From: an uncultured Treponema sp.
GTDB lineage: Bacteria; Spirochaetota; Spirochaetia; Treponematales; Treponemataceae
Length of the DNA: 64,000 bases
Assembly: GCF_945873775.1 (NCBI RefSeq)
Contig: NZ_CAMCEC010000009.1
Location: 1 to 64,000, forward strand
Direction of reading: 5' to 3'
The notes beneath the pieces are model-generated. The model saw nothing but the letters and a program-made list of their open reading frames with translations. It did no database searches and had not been told where the DNA came from. Position numbers and translations under genes: made by a program. Shown one piece after another: positions 51,316 through 59,504 of this stretch (position 1 is the stretch's first letter; every line of letters begins with the position of its first letter).

Positions 51316-52551
51316 TTATTCTGTCAAAAATACATTCAGGCTTTCGAGGGCTTTTCCTTCAAGATCGAAGAGTGTCTGGTTTTCCCAGGTATCTTCAATT
51401 TTTGAATTTGGAATCCAGTCTCCGCCCCAATAGAAGATTCCGCAGCCTCCTGCATTGGATGTAGCTTCCATTATTGCTTTTATAACTGTTGCTTGGTTTT
51501 GTACTGAAGCCTGAACACATTTACTTCCTTTATAAGTCTGTGTCTTTAAATTTTTGAGCTGTGTACTTTTGTTGTCTACAAGATTCTTTGCGGCTTGTGT
51601 TCCGGCTGGAGTGTACCAAACTATGTTGTTTGTGTTGTCTCCGTATGCATCCATTGACCATGCCCAGGAAGTTTCTGCAACTAGAACTTGCTTTTTGTAA
51701 GTCTTTTTTAGGTATGCTATGTTTTCGCGCAGCTGCTTTAATGTTCCGTGTTCTTCAAAATGGTAGTAGCTTAAACCGATGTAGTCGTAATCTACGCCTT
51801 TTAGATTTTGAAGATTTCTGAACCACCAGTCAAAATTGTCGCCTTTGCTGCTTGCAAGGTGAATCATTTTCTTTATGCTGGAGTCAATTTCAGAAACTGC
51901 GCTAGATGCGGACTGTAAAACTTTTAGGAGATTTTTGTTTCCTCCTGTATGCCCTGTCCAAGAGTAGCAGTCAATGCTGGCAGGAGTTGTTCCGTCTGAT
52001 TTTGTAAGAAACATTCCAGAATTAATTTCGTTTCCGAGCTGAACTATGTCTGGAGCGCATCCTTCACTTTTTAAGTCTACAAGAATTTTCTTTGTATATT
52101 CACTGACTTTGCCGCAAAGTTCTTCTATGCTAGAAACATTGTCCCATTCAGCAGGGATGCTTTGTTTTGCAGGATCTGCCCAGCTGTCTGAATAATGAAA
52201 GTCAAGGAGAAAGTTTAAGCCGTTTTGTTTTATGCGCTTTGCCATTGCAAGTGTGCGCTCGTAGTTGTTTTGACCCGGAGTTGAAGCTTGTGGCGCATTC
52301 CAAATTCTAAGGCGAATCCAGTTTACTCCGTGTGCTTTTAGAATTTTAAATATGTCCTCTTTTGTTCCGTTTTCATTATAGAAACTGCTTCCGTATTCTT
52401 CGAGCTGCGAAACCATTGACGCATCGAATCCGCGCATGAAGTCTGAGCCAAAATTTAGTTCTTCATCTGAACTTTCTGAAGGGGAAGCGCAGGCTGATGA
52501 TAAAAACAAAAGCAGTACTAAGAAAACTGAAAAAATGCTTTTGAACTTCAT
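51316..52551 (-). CDS. Endo-beta-1,4-galactanase (GH53) lipoprotein
   Basis: This enzyme cleaves beta-1,4-galactan side chains of plant pectin. The 411 residues begin with a lipoprotein signal (VLLLFLSSACASP), so it is surface- or periplasm-anchored. GH53 motifs are visible: FMRGFDASMVSQLEEYG, HGVNWIRLRIWN, FLLDFHYSDSWADPAKQ, acid/base Glu in IVQLGNEINSGM and nucleophile Glu in VLVAETSWAWS. It is the last gene of the operon behind two carbohydrate-binding-type proteins. This fits a gut treponeme feeding on pectin. Confidence 0.95.
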   Translation of the reverse strand: MKFKSIFSVFLVLLLFLSSACASPSESSDEELNFGSDFMRGFDASMVSQLEEYGSSFYNENGTKEDIFKILKAHGVNWIRLRIWNAPQASTPGQNNYERTLAMAKRIKQNGLNFLLDFHYSDSWADPAKQSIPAEWDNVSSIEELCGKVSEYTKKILVDLKSEGCAPDIVQLGNEINSGMFLTKSDGTTPASIDCYSWTGHTGGNKNLLKVLQSASSAVSEIDSSIKKMIHLASSKGDNFDWWFRNLQNLKGVDYDYIGLSYYHFEEHGTLKQLRENIAYLKKTYKKQVLVAETSWAWSMDAYGDNTNNIVWYTPAGTQAAKNLVDNKSTQLKNLKTQTYKGSKCVQASVQNQATVIKAIMEATSNAGGCGIFYWGGDWIPNSKIEDTWENQTLFDLEGKALESLNVFLTE

Positions 52552-52612
52552 TCTTTTACCTCTAAAGTATTTGTGATTATAGATTCAAATTGAAGTTGCT
52601 TAAATAGATTCC

Positions 52613-52678
52613 GATTCCCCGGTCAAGCCGGGGAATGACAGAAATTTTAGTTTTACAATTTTATGCCATTATCGGGCT
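52613..52678. repeat. REP-like palindromic repeat, copy 3, plus partial copy
   Basis: ATTCCCCGG and CCGGGGAAT form a perfect 9-bp inverted repeat around TCAAG (52614-52636), followed by GACAG. A partial copy, CATTATCGGGCTT, abuts the stop codon of the lipoprotein gene at 52679. Confidence 0.75.
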
Positions 52679-53498
52679 TTACTCGTAGGAAACTGTTACT
52701 GTTCCTGTTAAGCCTTCAAGGCCACCCAGATAAATTCCTTTGGAATATTCAGAAATGTCAGAAATTTCTAATTTATAACCACTGCTGGTGTCATCATATT
52801 CAATATTTGCTTTCCATGTAGAAGAATCTGTACCTATGGCGAACCACCAATCTCCATTTGAAGTTCCTGTTTGAACATCTGAGATTGTAATTGTTACTTT
52901 ACTAGCAGAATTTACAGTTTCATATTTCACTAAAAGTTGATATTGGCTAGAAATTGTAAAACTTGCGCTTCCTGTATTTGAAGTGAATGATTTAATCAAG
53001 GCTTCTTCACCAGTATCACCTGATTCTTCTGCTTCGCCTTCAATATAGAATACTGAAACGCTGGCTGTTGCGCTATCTGTACCTGCGATGTAGATTCCGT
53101 TTGCTTTGTATGCGGCGATTGCTGTTGCATCTGTGATTGTTGCAAGGTAAAGCGAGCTTGTTCCTTCGCCTGACTGCCATTCAAGTTTTACCTCATTGCT
53201 CCATGAGCTGTCAGAACAAGCTGTGAACCACCAGTCATCGCTTCCTGAATAGTTTACATTTATTACTTTTATTGTAAGCGATTTTATGCTCAGGTCTGCA
53301 AGTGTTTCCGCTGAAACTATTTGTTCTGGTGTTTCTGAGAATGTTACGCTGTCGCTGTATATTTTTGTTCCGTAGTCGTCATCATCGTCATCGCTGCTTG
53401 AGCTTCCGTTGCTGCAAGAAATGAGTGCCCCCCCCCAGAAGAATTGCAAAGGCTGAAAAGAATACCGCAGTTAAAATGTTTTTCTTTATAAATTTCAT
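52679..53498 (-). pseudogene. Carbohydrate-binding lipoprotein, phase-OFF at G9
   Basis: ATG 53498, preceded by AAGGAAAC, opens MKFIKKNILTAVFFSAFAIL and reaches a G run at 53428-53436. With the nine G present here the frame ends after 36 codons. With eight (or eleven) it would continue LGGALISCSNGSSS, a proper lipobox with acylated Cys, into about 250 residues. The body has two related modules (SGSDDWWFTACSDSSWSNEV and NGDWWFAIGTDSSTWKANI), probably sugar-binding. It lies between the GH53 galactanase gene and a secreted binding protein gene. It is probably a phase-variable surface galactan-binding protein, caught in the OFF state. Confidence 0.8.
53428..53436 (-). repeat. Poly-G tract (G9) in lipoprotein signal peptide
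   Basis: Nine C on the plus strand. The count puts the signal peptide out of frame with the mature protein; eight G would restore the reading frame through the lipobox LISC. Confidence 0.9.
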
Positions 53499-53523
53499 AG
53501 TCTGTTTCCTTATTAAAAAAAAA

Positions 53524-54024
53524 TTAGTTAAGCTTTACAAGCTCTATGTCGTCAAGATTTCCCCAGTTTTCTTTGTTTGCGTCAACGAAAATTCCAATTT
53601 CAACTTCTCCGTTTTGAACTGGAATTTCTATTGAATACTGCTTCCACTTTTTCCAGCCGGTGTTTTTTATCTGCGCTGAAATTTCTTTTCCAGAATTGTC
53701 GAATCCTTTGGCAAAAAGCTTGATTGCGTTTTCGCCGCCTCCGCCCATTGACCATACAGAAAGTTTGTAAGTTCCGTTGGAAAGTCCTGTGATTTTTTTG
53801 TCGAGTGAAGCCGTGAATGCAGTTTTTTTCCAGTAGTGGTAGCTCCATTCTCCTGAATGCGCATTGCCTTTGTTTTTTTCAGCATAGCAGTCTGCGCTGT
53901 CTCCAGTTAAGTTCCAAGAGCTTAGGTTTCCGCTTTCAAAGGAACTGTCGTTTAAAAGATTCTGGCCAAAAGAAAGCCCCGCTGCAAAAAAGAGCGTCAG
54001 AATGGCAGTTAGTGTTTTTTTCAT
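53524..54024 (-). CDS. Secreted carbohydrate-binding protein (CBM61/CBM4_9-like)
   Basis: This 166-residue protein has a signal peptide (LTAILTLFFAAGLSFGQ) and consists of one galactose-binding-like jelly roll: NLLNDSSFESGNLSSWNLTG at the start, GEWSYHYWKKTAF, ITGLSNGTYKLSVWSMGG and GNLDDIELVKLN at the end. Stand-alone modules of this kind bind beta-galactan or related glycans, and CBM61 is known joined to GH53 enzymes. It heads the galactan operon with an AGGAGG site. It may capture galactan for the galactanase. Confidence 0.8.
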   Translation of the reverse strand: MKKTLTAILTLFFAAGLSFGQNLLNDSSFESGNLSSWNLTGDSADCYAEKNKGNAHSGEWSYHYWKKTAFTASLDKKITGLSNGTYKLSVWSMGGGGENAIKLFAKGFDNSGKEISAQIKNTGWKKWKQYSIEIPVQNGEVEIGIFVDANKENWGNLDDIELVKLN

Positions 54025-54104
54025 TTTTTCCTCCTATAAAAAAATGAAGTTAAGTTTGTGGAGTGCGCTATGAACAGCTAGATTGAATTATTACGCACGG
54101 TTTG

Positions 54105-54124
54105 TTTACACGTGTTGATGTAAA
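54105..54124 (-). promoter_or_regulatory. Operator of the galactan operon
   Basis: TTTACA and TGTAAA are perfect inverted arms around CGTGTTGA. The site starts 2 nt downstream of the -10 box, covering the transcription start, as a repressor site would. A LacI/GalR-type regulator is a reasonable guess; none is encoded in the window. Confidence 0.65.
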
Positions 54125-54126
54125 AA

Positions 54127-54155
54127 ATTGTAAATCCACTTTTTTGTGATGTCAA
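54127..54155 (-). promoter_or_regulatory. Promoter of the galactan operon
   Basis: On the minus strand TTGACA (54155-54150), a 17-bp spacer and TACAAT (54132-54127). Confidence 0.85.
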
Positions 54156-54188
54156 GAAAAATTTTCACGCTTTTTGCAAATTTTTTAT

Positions 54189-54216
54189 AGATTGTTGGGC
54201 AAGTACGGCAATGACA
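54189..54216. repeat. REP-like repeat, copy 4 (degenerate)
   Basis: GATTGTTGGGCAAGTACGGC followed by AATGACAG matches the layout of the other copies with several mismatches in the arms. Confidence 0.5.
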
Positions 54217-54240
54217 GTAAAATGGGCTAGAACTTGTTGC

Positions 54241-54681
54241 TTAAATTGTAATCAGCTGCTTTTTATTTTCTTCGTATAGTTTTAACTGGGCGCATGCTTC
54301 TTCTTGTGGAATTTCATTTTCTTCATTTATTCCCGGGCAGAATGTTTTTTCAGTTTCCCAAGAAGATTTTGATTCTAGTATTTTTGTCCAAAAAGGGTAG
54401 GTTCTGCATTGGACTGGACGCGCATTGTATGCTTCACATCCTTTTTCTTTGTTCCAGAAAATACATTCGGTTTGGTTTTTGTCTTTTAGGCACAAATATA
54501 TTTTTCCATCGGCATTTTCGAGCTTGCGGCAGTAGACTTTTGTGAATTGCTCTTCTGTGAGTTCAGCCCATTCGCAAAGTTTTTTAAGATCTGTTTTGCT
54601 TAATAGGACAACTCCGCCTTCAAGACAGCAGCAGTTTTTGCATTGCGCGCATTTAAATTTTAAGTTTTTAGTGTATGCCAT
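54241..54681 (-). CDS. YkgJ-like cysteine-cluster protein
   Basis: This 146-residue cytosolic protein is of the CxxCxxCC type (YkgJ family, proposed zinc- or iron-binding). Cysteines appear in FKCAQCKNCCCLEGG, VYCRKLENADGKIYLCLKD, TECIFWNKEKGCEAYNARPV and QCRTYPFW, the usual spacing of the family. Function is not established. It follows the dgt gene by 14 nt on the same strand and is probably co-transcribed. Confidence 0.85.
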   Translation of the reverse strand: MAYTKNLKFKCAQCKNCCCLEGGVVLLSKTDLKKLCEWAELTEEQFTKVYCRKLENADGKIYLCLKDKNQTECIFWNKEKGCEAYNARPVQCRTYPFWTKILESKSSWETEKTFCPGINEENEIPQEEACAQLKLYEENKKQLITI

Positions 54682-54695
54682 TTTGCCTTTGAATT

Positions 54696-55979
54696 TTAAA
54701 ATGAAATTATTTCTTCGTAAACTTTAATTGCGTACTGGTCGGTCATTCCGCTTATGTATTCAACAATGCACTTTTCCCAGCTTTCGTTGTCGTTCACATC
54801 GAAAACTTCTTTTGTCTTATATCGCATGATTTCTTTTTTCTGCGGATTGTAGTTTGTGTATTTTACAAGCCAGTCTGAAAAAGTTTTTTGAAGCTCTGGA
54901 GAATAACGCAGGACATTTTCAACTCGTCCGTTTTGGGCGTAAACTTGAATTTTCATAAGCGTTCTGTAAATGCATGAAAGAACGTTTTCCGCATAACGTT
55001 GAAATTCCAAAAGCCGCCAGTTGTTGTAAATGTTTGCAAGGCTGAATCTTTTTAGTTCGTGTATGAATTTAAAATACGGCTCGCTGAAGCAGATTCCTTT
55101 TTCTGGAGAGCTTTGCGCGCACAAGTCTACAATCATATCGTTTATTAATACTGTTGTGTTTACTGCTCTGCCGGATCTAAATGCTCCGTTTGTTGTGTGC
55201 AGGGAATATTTTTTGTTTGGTCCAAGTCCGAGAGTTGCGCCTACAATTTCGCGCAGTTGTCTGTATGCCGCCATGTCCAAAATGTGATAGGATCTTGCGT
55301 CTTCTATATCTCTGCCAAGGAATGCAATTTTATCGCTTGTTTTTACAATGCATCCTTCCCAAGTGAATGGCTGGACAATTCCCGGCCGCTTTATTGAATA
55401 CAAGTCAATTGCTTCTTCACGAGGCTTGAGTCCTTGCTGGTCAATTTCTCCGCAGTGGCAAATCAGTCCGTCGCGAACTGCATAAGTCAAGTCAAGGTTC
55501 TTTGAAATTCCGTCCGGGTCTTGAAGTGTTTCTATAAAGTCTGCAAAGAAAAGGCTGTTGCGTTCATGCCAGAATTTCTTTGGAGCGTTTTTTCCTTCCT
55601 TCTGATTTTTAATGAGTGAATTTAAAATGTCTTCTCCTGTGTGCCCAAACGGAGCATGTCCAATGTCGTGGCCAATTGCAATTGCTTCTGTCAGTTCTTG
55701 ATTCAGTCCTAAATATTTTGCGATTGTTGCGCTTACACTGGCAACGTGATTTACGTGCTCAATTCTTGTGCAGATGTGGTCGTTTTGCGGAGCGTAAAAA
55801 ACTTGAGTCTTGTGCTTTAGGCGGCGGTATGCTTCGCAGTGAAGAAGCCTTGTGTAGTCGCGCTCAAATTCTGACCTTATGTCGTTTCCGCGGTTGTAAA
55901 GAGTGTTTTCGCGTTTAATGCACTGTTGCCACTTTGGATTTTTTTCATCGGTTTTTACAGAAGCAAAAGAATCTTTCAT
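54696..55979 (-). CDS. dgt: Deoxyguanosinetriphosphate triphosphohydrolase-like protein
   Basis: This cytosolic HD-domain hydrolase cleaves dGTP (or other dNTPs) to the nucleoside and triphosphate. The 427 residues include EFERDYTRLLHCEAYRRLKH, KTQVFYAPQNDHICTRIEHV, the metal site in IAIGHDIGHAPFGHTGEDIL and FTWEGCIVKTSDKIAFLGRD. It is the first gene of a two-gene unit with the YkgJ-like gene, divergent from the cyclo-ligase gene. TATAAA lies 8 nt before the ATG, again allowing only a minimal leader. Confidence 0.93.
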   Translation of the reverse strand: MKDSFASVKTDEKNPKWQQCIKRENTLYNRGNDIRSEFERDYTRLLHCEAYRRLKHKTQVFYAPQNDHICTRIEHVNHVASVSATIAKYLGLNQELTEAIAIGHDIGHAPFGHTGEDILNSLIKNQKEGKNAPKKFWHERNSLFFADFIETLQDPDGISKNLDLTYAVRDGLICHCGEIDQQGLKPREEAIDLYSIKRPGIVQPFTWEGCIVKTSDKIAFLGRDIEDARSYHILDMAAYRQLREIVGATLGLGPNKKYSLHTTNGAFRSGRAVNTTVLINDMIVDLCAQSSPEKGICFSEPYFKFIHELKRFSLANIYNNWRLLEFQRYAENVLSCIYRTLMKIQVYAQNGRVENVLRYSPELQKTFSDWLVKYTNYNPQKKEIMRYKTKEVFDVNDNESWEKCIVEYISGMTDQYAIKVYEEIISF

Positions 55980-56020
55980 AAAAAAAGTTTATATTTTATT
56001 TTGGATTTTTACAAGAAAAC

Positions 56021-56050
56021 TGGACTTTTTCTATTTAAATAGTTTAATAT
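56021..56050 (+). promoter_or_regulatory. Promoter of the cyclo-ligase gene (leaderless type)
   Basis: TGGACT, an 18-bp spacer and TAATAT end 6 nt before the ATG at 56057; no ribosome site is present. Confidence 0.5.
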
Positions 56051-56056
56051 TTTCGC

Positions 56057-56680
56057 ATGACAAAAAATGAACTTAGAAAATTGTTAAAGTCTGAATTGTC
56101 CGCAGTAAGCGCAGATGAAAAAGTTGATGCATCAAAAAAAGCATGCAGTTTGTTTTTTGAATTTGTCATGAAGAATGATTTTGACATTGTGCTTTCTTAT
56201 ATAGATTTGAAAAATGAAATTTCTCCGCTGGAAATGAATCGCGCGCTTATGATGCAAAATAAAATTGTTGCAGTTCCAAAAGTTGTGCCTAAAACTCAAA
56301 ATATGAACTTTTATATTCTTGATAATTCAATAGAAATTTCTGAACAGGTAAAAACCGGTTCGTTTGGAATTAACGAGCCAGTCGCTAAAAAAGAAAATTT
56401 GTTTAACGCTGAAAATTTCATGCAAAAGAAAATATGCGTTGTTGTTCCTGGCGTGGCTTTTGGAAGAAAAGGACAGAGGCTTGGACACGGAATGGGATTT
56501 TACGATATTTATCTTTCAGATTTGAAAAAGAAATGCGCTCAAAATAATTGCAGTCTTTTTTTAGCAGGACTTTGTTTTGATTTTCAGATTAAGGAAAATA
56601 TTCCTGTTGATGAAAATGATATTTTTATGGATTCAGTTTTTTCAGATAAAAAATACTATTTCTTTGAGTCTGCTGAATAA
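56057..56680 (+). CDS. 5-formyltetrahydrofolate cyclo-ligase
   Basis: This cytosolic enzyme converts 5-formyl-THF to 5,10-methenyl-THF using ATP. The 207 residues fit the family: the basic start KNELRKLLKSELSAVS, FDIVLSYIDLKNEISP, VPKVVPKTQNMNFY, and the ATP-site stretch VPGVAFGRKGQRLGHGMGFYD. The 3' end overlaps the convergent M16-like gene by 25 nt. Confidence 0.92.
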   Translation: MTKNELRKLLKSELSAVSADEKVDASKKACSLFFEFVMKNDFDIVLSYIDLKNEISPLEMNRALMMQNKIVAVPKVVPKTQNMNFYILDNSIEISEQVKTGSFGINEPVAKKENLFNAENFMQKKICVVVPGVAFGRKGQRLGHGMGFYDIYLSDLKKKCAQNNCSLFLAGLCFDFQIKENIPVDENDIFMDSVFSDKKYYFFESAE

Positions 56681-59421
56681 ACTTTCATCAATGGTTCTGT
56701 TGGAAAATATTTTTCTATTGCATTTAAAAAATCTTGCGGTGTAGAGTTTTCAATGTAAAGATAATTTGTCAAATACTGTTCTTTTTTCTGAAATGAAGCC
56801 ATGAGTTTTGCTGTTCCGCTGTTGCTTTGTGTTTCAAAAAGATTTCTTTGTTTCCACTGAATTTTTATTTTTTCGCAAGTCCAGTTTTTGGTTTCTTCTT
56901 CCAAAAGTTCTTTAATAAGTTTTTCTCTTGCAATTTTGTAAGCATCAAAAAATATTCCAGTTCTTTTTAATTCGTTTGCCTGAATTATTCCAACTGGAAT
57001 TTTTACTGAAGCTTCTTCTGTCTTGCATGAAATTTCGTTTCCAAGAATTGATTGAATTTCTGTGCATAAAATATAAAGCAGCGAGTTGAAAATTTCCAAG
57101 TCTTCATCTGTGCTGTCTGGTGCTCTAAAATAAATCTGCGCCGGGTCGTAAAAATTTTTTGTTGGAACAAGTCTTGGCGAATCTTTGGGTGCAAGTTTTG
57201 CAGGAAGGTTTGTTGTGTAAATGTGTTTTAGCTGAACTTTTCTTTCTTTGTTTTTGAATGATGGTTTTGGAAACTCAAGTTCTTTTCGTGCGGACTGCTC
57301 CTTTAAAACTTCAAATGTGTCTTGGCAATATTTTATTGCTTTGTCAAATTCAATGTCGCCGCAAATCGCAATTGAATATAATGAAGCATCCAAAAGTTTT
57401 GTGTATTCTAAAAGCAATGCTTGATATGACGATGAGTTGCGTTCTTTTTCTTCAGCTTTAAAAATTTTACTAAGTGGACTTGAACGGTAAAGATATGCAA
57501 GTGCGCTCGATTTCATTTGAAATCCCAAGTCTGCATTTTTCATCCTCTGTTCATATCCTTCTTCTCTAAAAAGCAAGTCTGCCTGCACTGGAGAAACTGT
57601 TCCATAGATTAATGCGTCTGAAATTTTTTTAAGCGCATTTTCCAGTTCTTCTTTGAAGACTTCAAATGAAATGTACGAAACTGTTTCATCAGTTTTATTT
57701 GTTATGTTTTCTATTTTAGAATTTTTTGCAACTGCTGAAATTAAAACGGATCTTAAATTTGTCTCTGATTCAGGAGAAGCAAATTTTCCTCCTGAAATTG
57801 AAATACAGACTGCAACAGTTTTTGAATTTGGATTTTCTTTTACTGAAACAGGAATTCCATTTTTCAATTCTTGATATTTTATGGATTCCATGCTGTTAAA
57901 GTAAAAGTAATCTGCTGGTCTTATTTCTATCGTTGGGTTTTTGCTCTGTTTGGGCTTTTCAAGTGCTGCTTGCATTTCTTGCTTTGCGCTTTTTGCAAGA
58001 AGCTCATTTGTGTACCAAGAAGCGTTTTCTTGTGTTATAAGTTCATATCCATATTCATCAAAAGATTTTTTATTTTTCTTATAAATTGAATTGTTTACAA
58101 GCAAAAAAATATAAGGCTCTTCATTTAAAATTGCTTTTGAAATATTTTCTGATGTTTCATTTTCTACTTGAGAAATAGATTTTTCAAATTCCTTATAAAA
58201 AATTTCCGGTGTTTCAAATTTGTTCATTGCCCAGAATTCTGCGAGTTTGGAACTTAAATTGCTTGGGTTTCCTGTAAGCTCTCTATATTTTTTTTCTATT
58301 TCATTTTGCGCAAATTTTATTTCATCTTCATTAAGATTTGTGCATTCTGTTGCTGCGGCTAAAAAAGTCTGCGCTTGATCTGCAATGCTTTTTCCTTTTG
58401 GAGGCTCTTCAATTAATGCCTGCAAAATAAATCTTGTGTTTCCATTTTTTATTGCAGATGCTGCGGTTATAAAATCTGCGCTTCTTATATTCAGTTCTGG
58501 AATTTGTGGAAGTGTTGTTTTGTATTTTGATTTTTCATTATTGAATACGCATGATAAAATATCCGTCTGGCTTTGAGAAAGAGAAGTGTATTGAACAACA
58601 ATCTGTGTGAGTTCGGGCGAGAATTCTTTTGCGGCAAGAACAAATTTTTTGCCTTTGCTTTGCTGCAAATTTTCAGTTTTGAATTTTTTAAAAGAAGAAT
58701 CTGTAGTTTTTGAATTCCAGTCTTTAAATGCTTCCTGAGAAATTTCCAGCGCTTTTTTTTCTGCAATATTTCCCGTGATAAAAAGTGCGCTGTTGTATGG
58801 TGTGTAAAATTCTTTTGAAACAAAATTGTATAAAACTGCCCTTGCTTGTTTTGTATTGTAGCCAGAAAAAATTGCCGGGTAAATTCCAGAATCATGTTTC
58901 CACGGTTCTTTATAAAAAATGCGGGAATCAATTGCGCTGTTTATAAATCCAGTTGTGCTTTTTGAATATGCAAGGCTTTCTGTTTTCATTTGCGCCAGTT
59001 CGTCTTCAATATCTTTGTCGCTGAAGTTTGGTGAGGATTCGCATTGTGCAATTTGTTCAAGATAAAGCTTTAAATTTTCAGGCGGAACTTTTGCTTTGAA
59101 AATAGAAGAATCTGCGTTGCATTCTGAGTGTATTGAAAATGCTTTTAAGATTTCTTTTGCTTCTCCTGATTTTGAAAAAAGTCTTGTATATAATGGAAAG
59201 AATCCTGCGGTGGAAGAAGTTTGGCTTGAAAAACCTGCTTTTACAACAAGCTCAACATTTAAAAGCGCGTTTGTTTCGTCTGGAAGTATAAAAACTGTTA
59301 GTCCGTTTTGAAGTGTTGAAATGCTGAGTTCCAGCTTGTTTTCTTGTGCTGATTCAGCTTGAGAAAATCCGAATGCAATGCAGAAAGAAAATGCTGTGCA
59401 TAAAAAAAACTTTTTTGCCAT
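56656..59421 (-). CDS. M16 (insulinase)-like exported protein without zinc motif
   Basis: This 921-residue protein has a signal peptide (FFLCTAFSFCIAFGFSQ) and two M16-type halves, probably periplasmic. The N-terminal half begins like a peptidase (LQNGLTVFILPDETNALLNV, then VKAGFSSQTSS), but where HxxEH is expected it reads TAGFFPLYTRLF (71-82), so all three key residues are absent. A middle peptide-binding-like unit (FVSKEFYTPYNSALFITGNI) and a second half (LKNGIPVSVKENPNSKTVAV, ISISGGKFASPESETN) are retained. It is probably a non-catalytic homologue with a scaffolding or partner role. Confidence 0.82.
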   Translation of the reverse strand: MAKKFFLCTAFSFCIAFGFSQAESAQENKLELSISTLQNGLTVFILPDETNALLNVELVVKAGFSSQTSSTAGFFPLYTRLFSKSGEAKEILKAFSIHSECNADSSIFKAKVPPENLKLYLEQIAQCESSPNFSDKDIEDELAQMKTESLAYSKSTTGFINSAIDSRIFYKEPWKHDSGIYPAIFSGYNTKQARAVLYNFVSKEFYTPYNSALFITGNIAEKKALEISQEAFKDWNSKTTDSSFKKFKTENLQQSKGKKFVLAAKEFSPELTQIVVQYTSLSQSQTDILSCVFNNEKSKYKTTLPQIPELNIRSADFITAASAIKNGNTRFILQALIEEPPKGKSIADQAQTFLAAATECTNLNEDEIKFAQNEIEKKYRELTGNPSNLSSKLAEFWAMNKFETPEIFYKEFEKSISQVENETSENISKAILNEEPYIFLLVNNSIYKKNKKSFDEYGYELITQENASWYTNELLAKSAKQEMQAALEKPKQSKNPTIEIRPADYFYFNSMESIKYQELKNGIPVSVKENPNSKTVAVCISISGGKFASPESETNLRSVLISAVAKNSKIENITNKTDETVSYISFEVFKEELENALKKISDALIYGTVSPVQADLLFREEGYEQRMKNADLGFQMKSSALAYLYRSSPLSKIFKAEEKERNSSSYQALLLEYTKLLDASLYSIAICGDIEFDKAIKYCQDTFEVLKEQSARKELEFPKPSFKNKERKVQLKHIYTTNLPAKLAPKDSPRLVPTKNFYDPAQIYFRAPDSTDEDLEIFNSLLYILCTEIQSILGNEISCKTEEASVKIPVGIIQANELKRTGIFFDAYKIAREKLIKELLEEETKNWTCEKIKIQWKQRNLFETQSNSGTAKLMASFQKKEQYLTNYLYIENSTPQDFLNAIEKYFPTEPLMKVYSADSKK

Positions 59422-59468
59422 GGTTTCATTATAACATTCATGCTTGCTTTTTCCAATTGAAATATTTC

Positions 59469-59497
59469 TTGGCTTTTCTCAAGTTGTCGTATATAAT
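59469..59497 (+). promoter_or_regulatory. Promoter of the DUF4954 gene (leaderless type)
   Basis: TTGGCT, a 17-bp spacer and TATAAT end 7 nt before ATG 59505. Confidence 0.6.
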
Positions 59498-59504
59498 GGA
59501 AATT

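Noticed and set aside
53425-53634. Plus-strand 69-codon frame opposite the phase-variable lipoprotein start
   Set aside because: It overlaps two minus-strand genes with good signal peptides, and its hydrophobic look is the mirror of AT-rich coding DNA.
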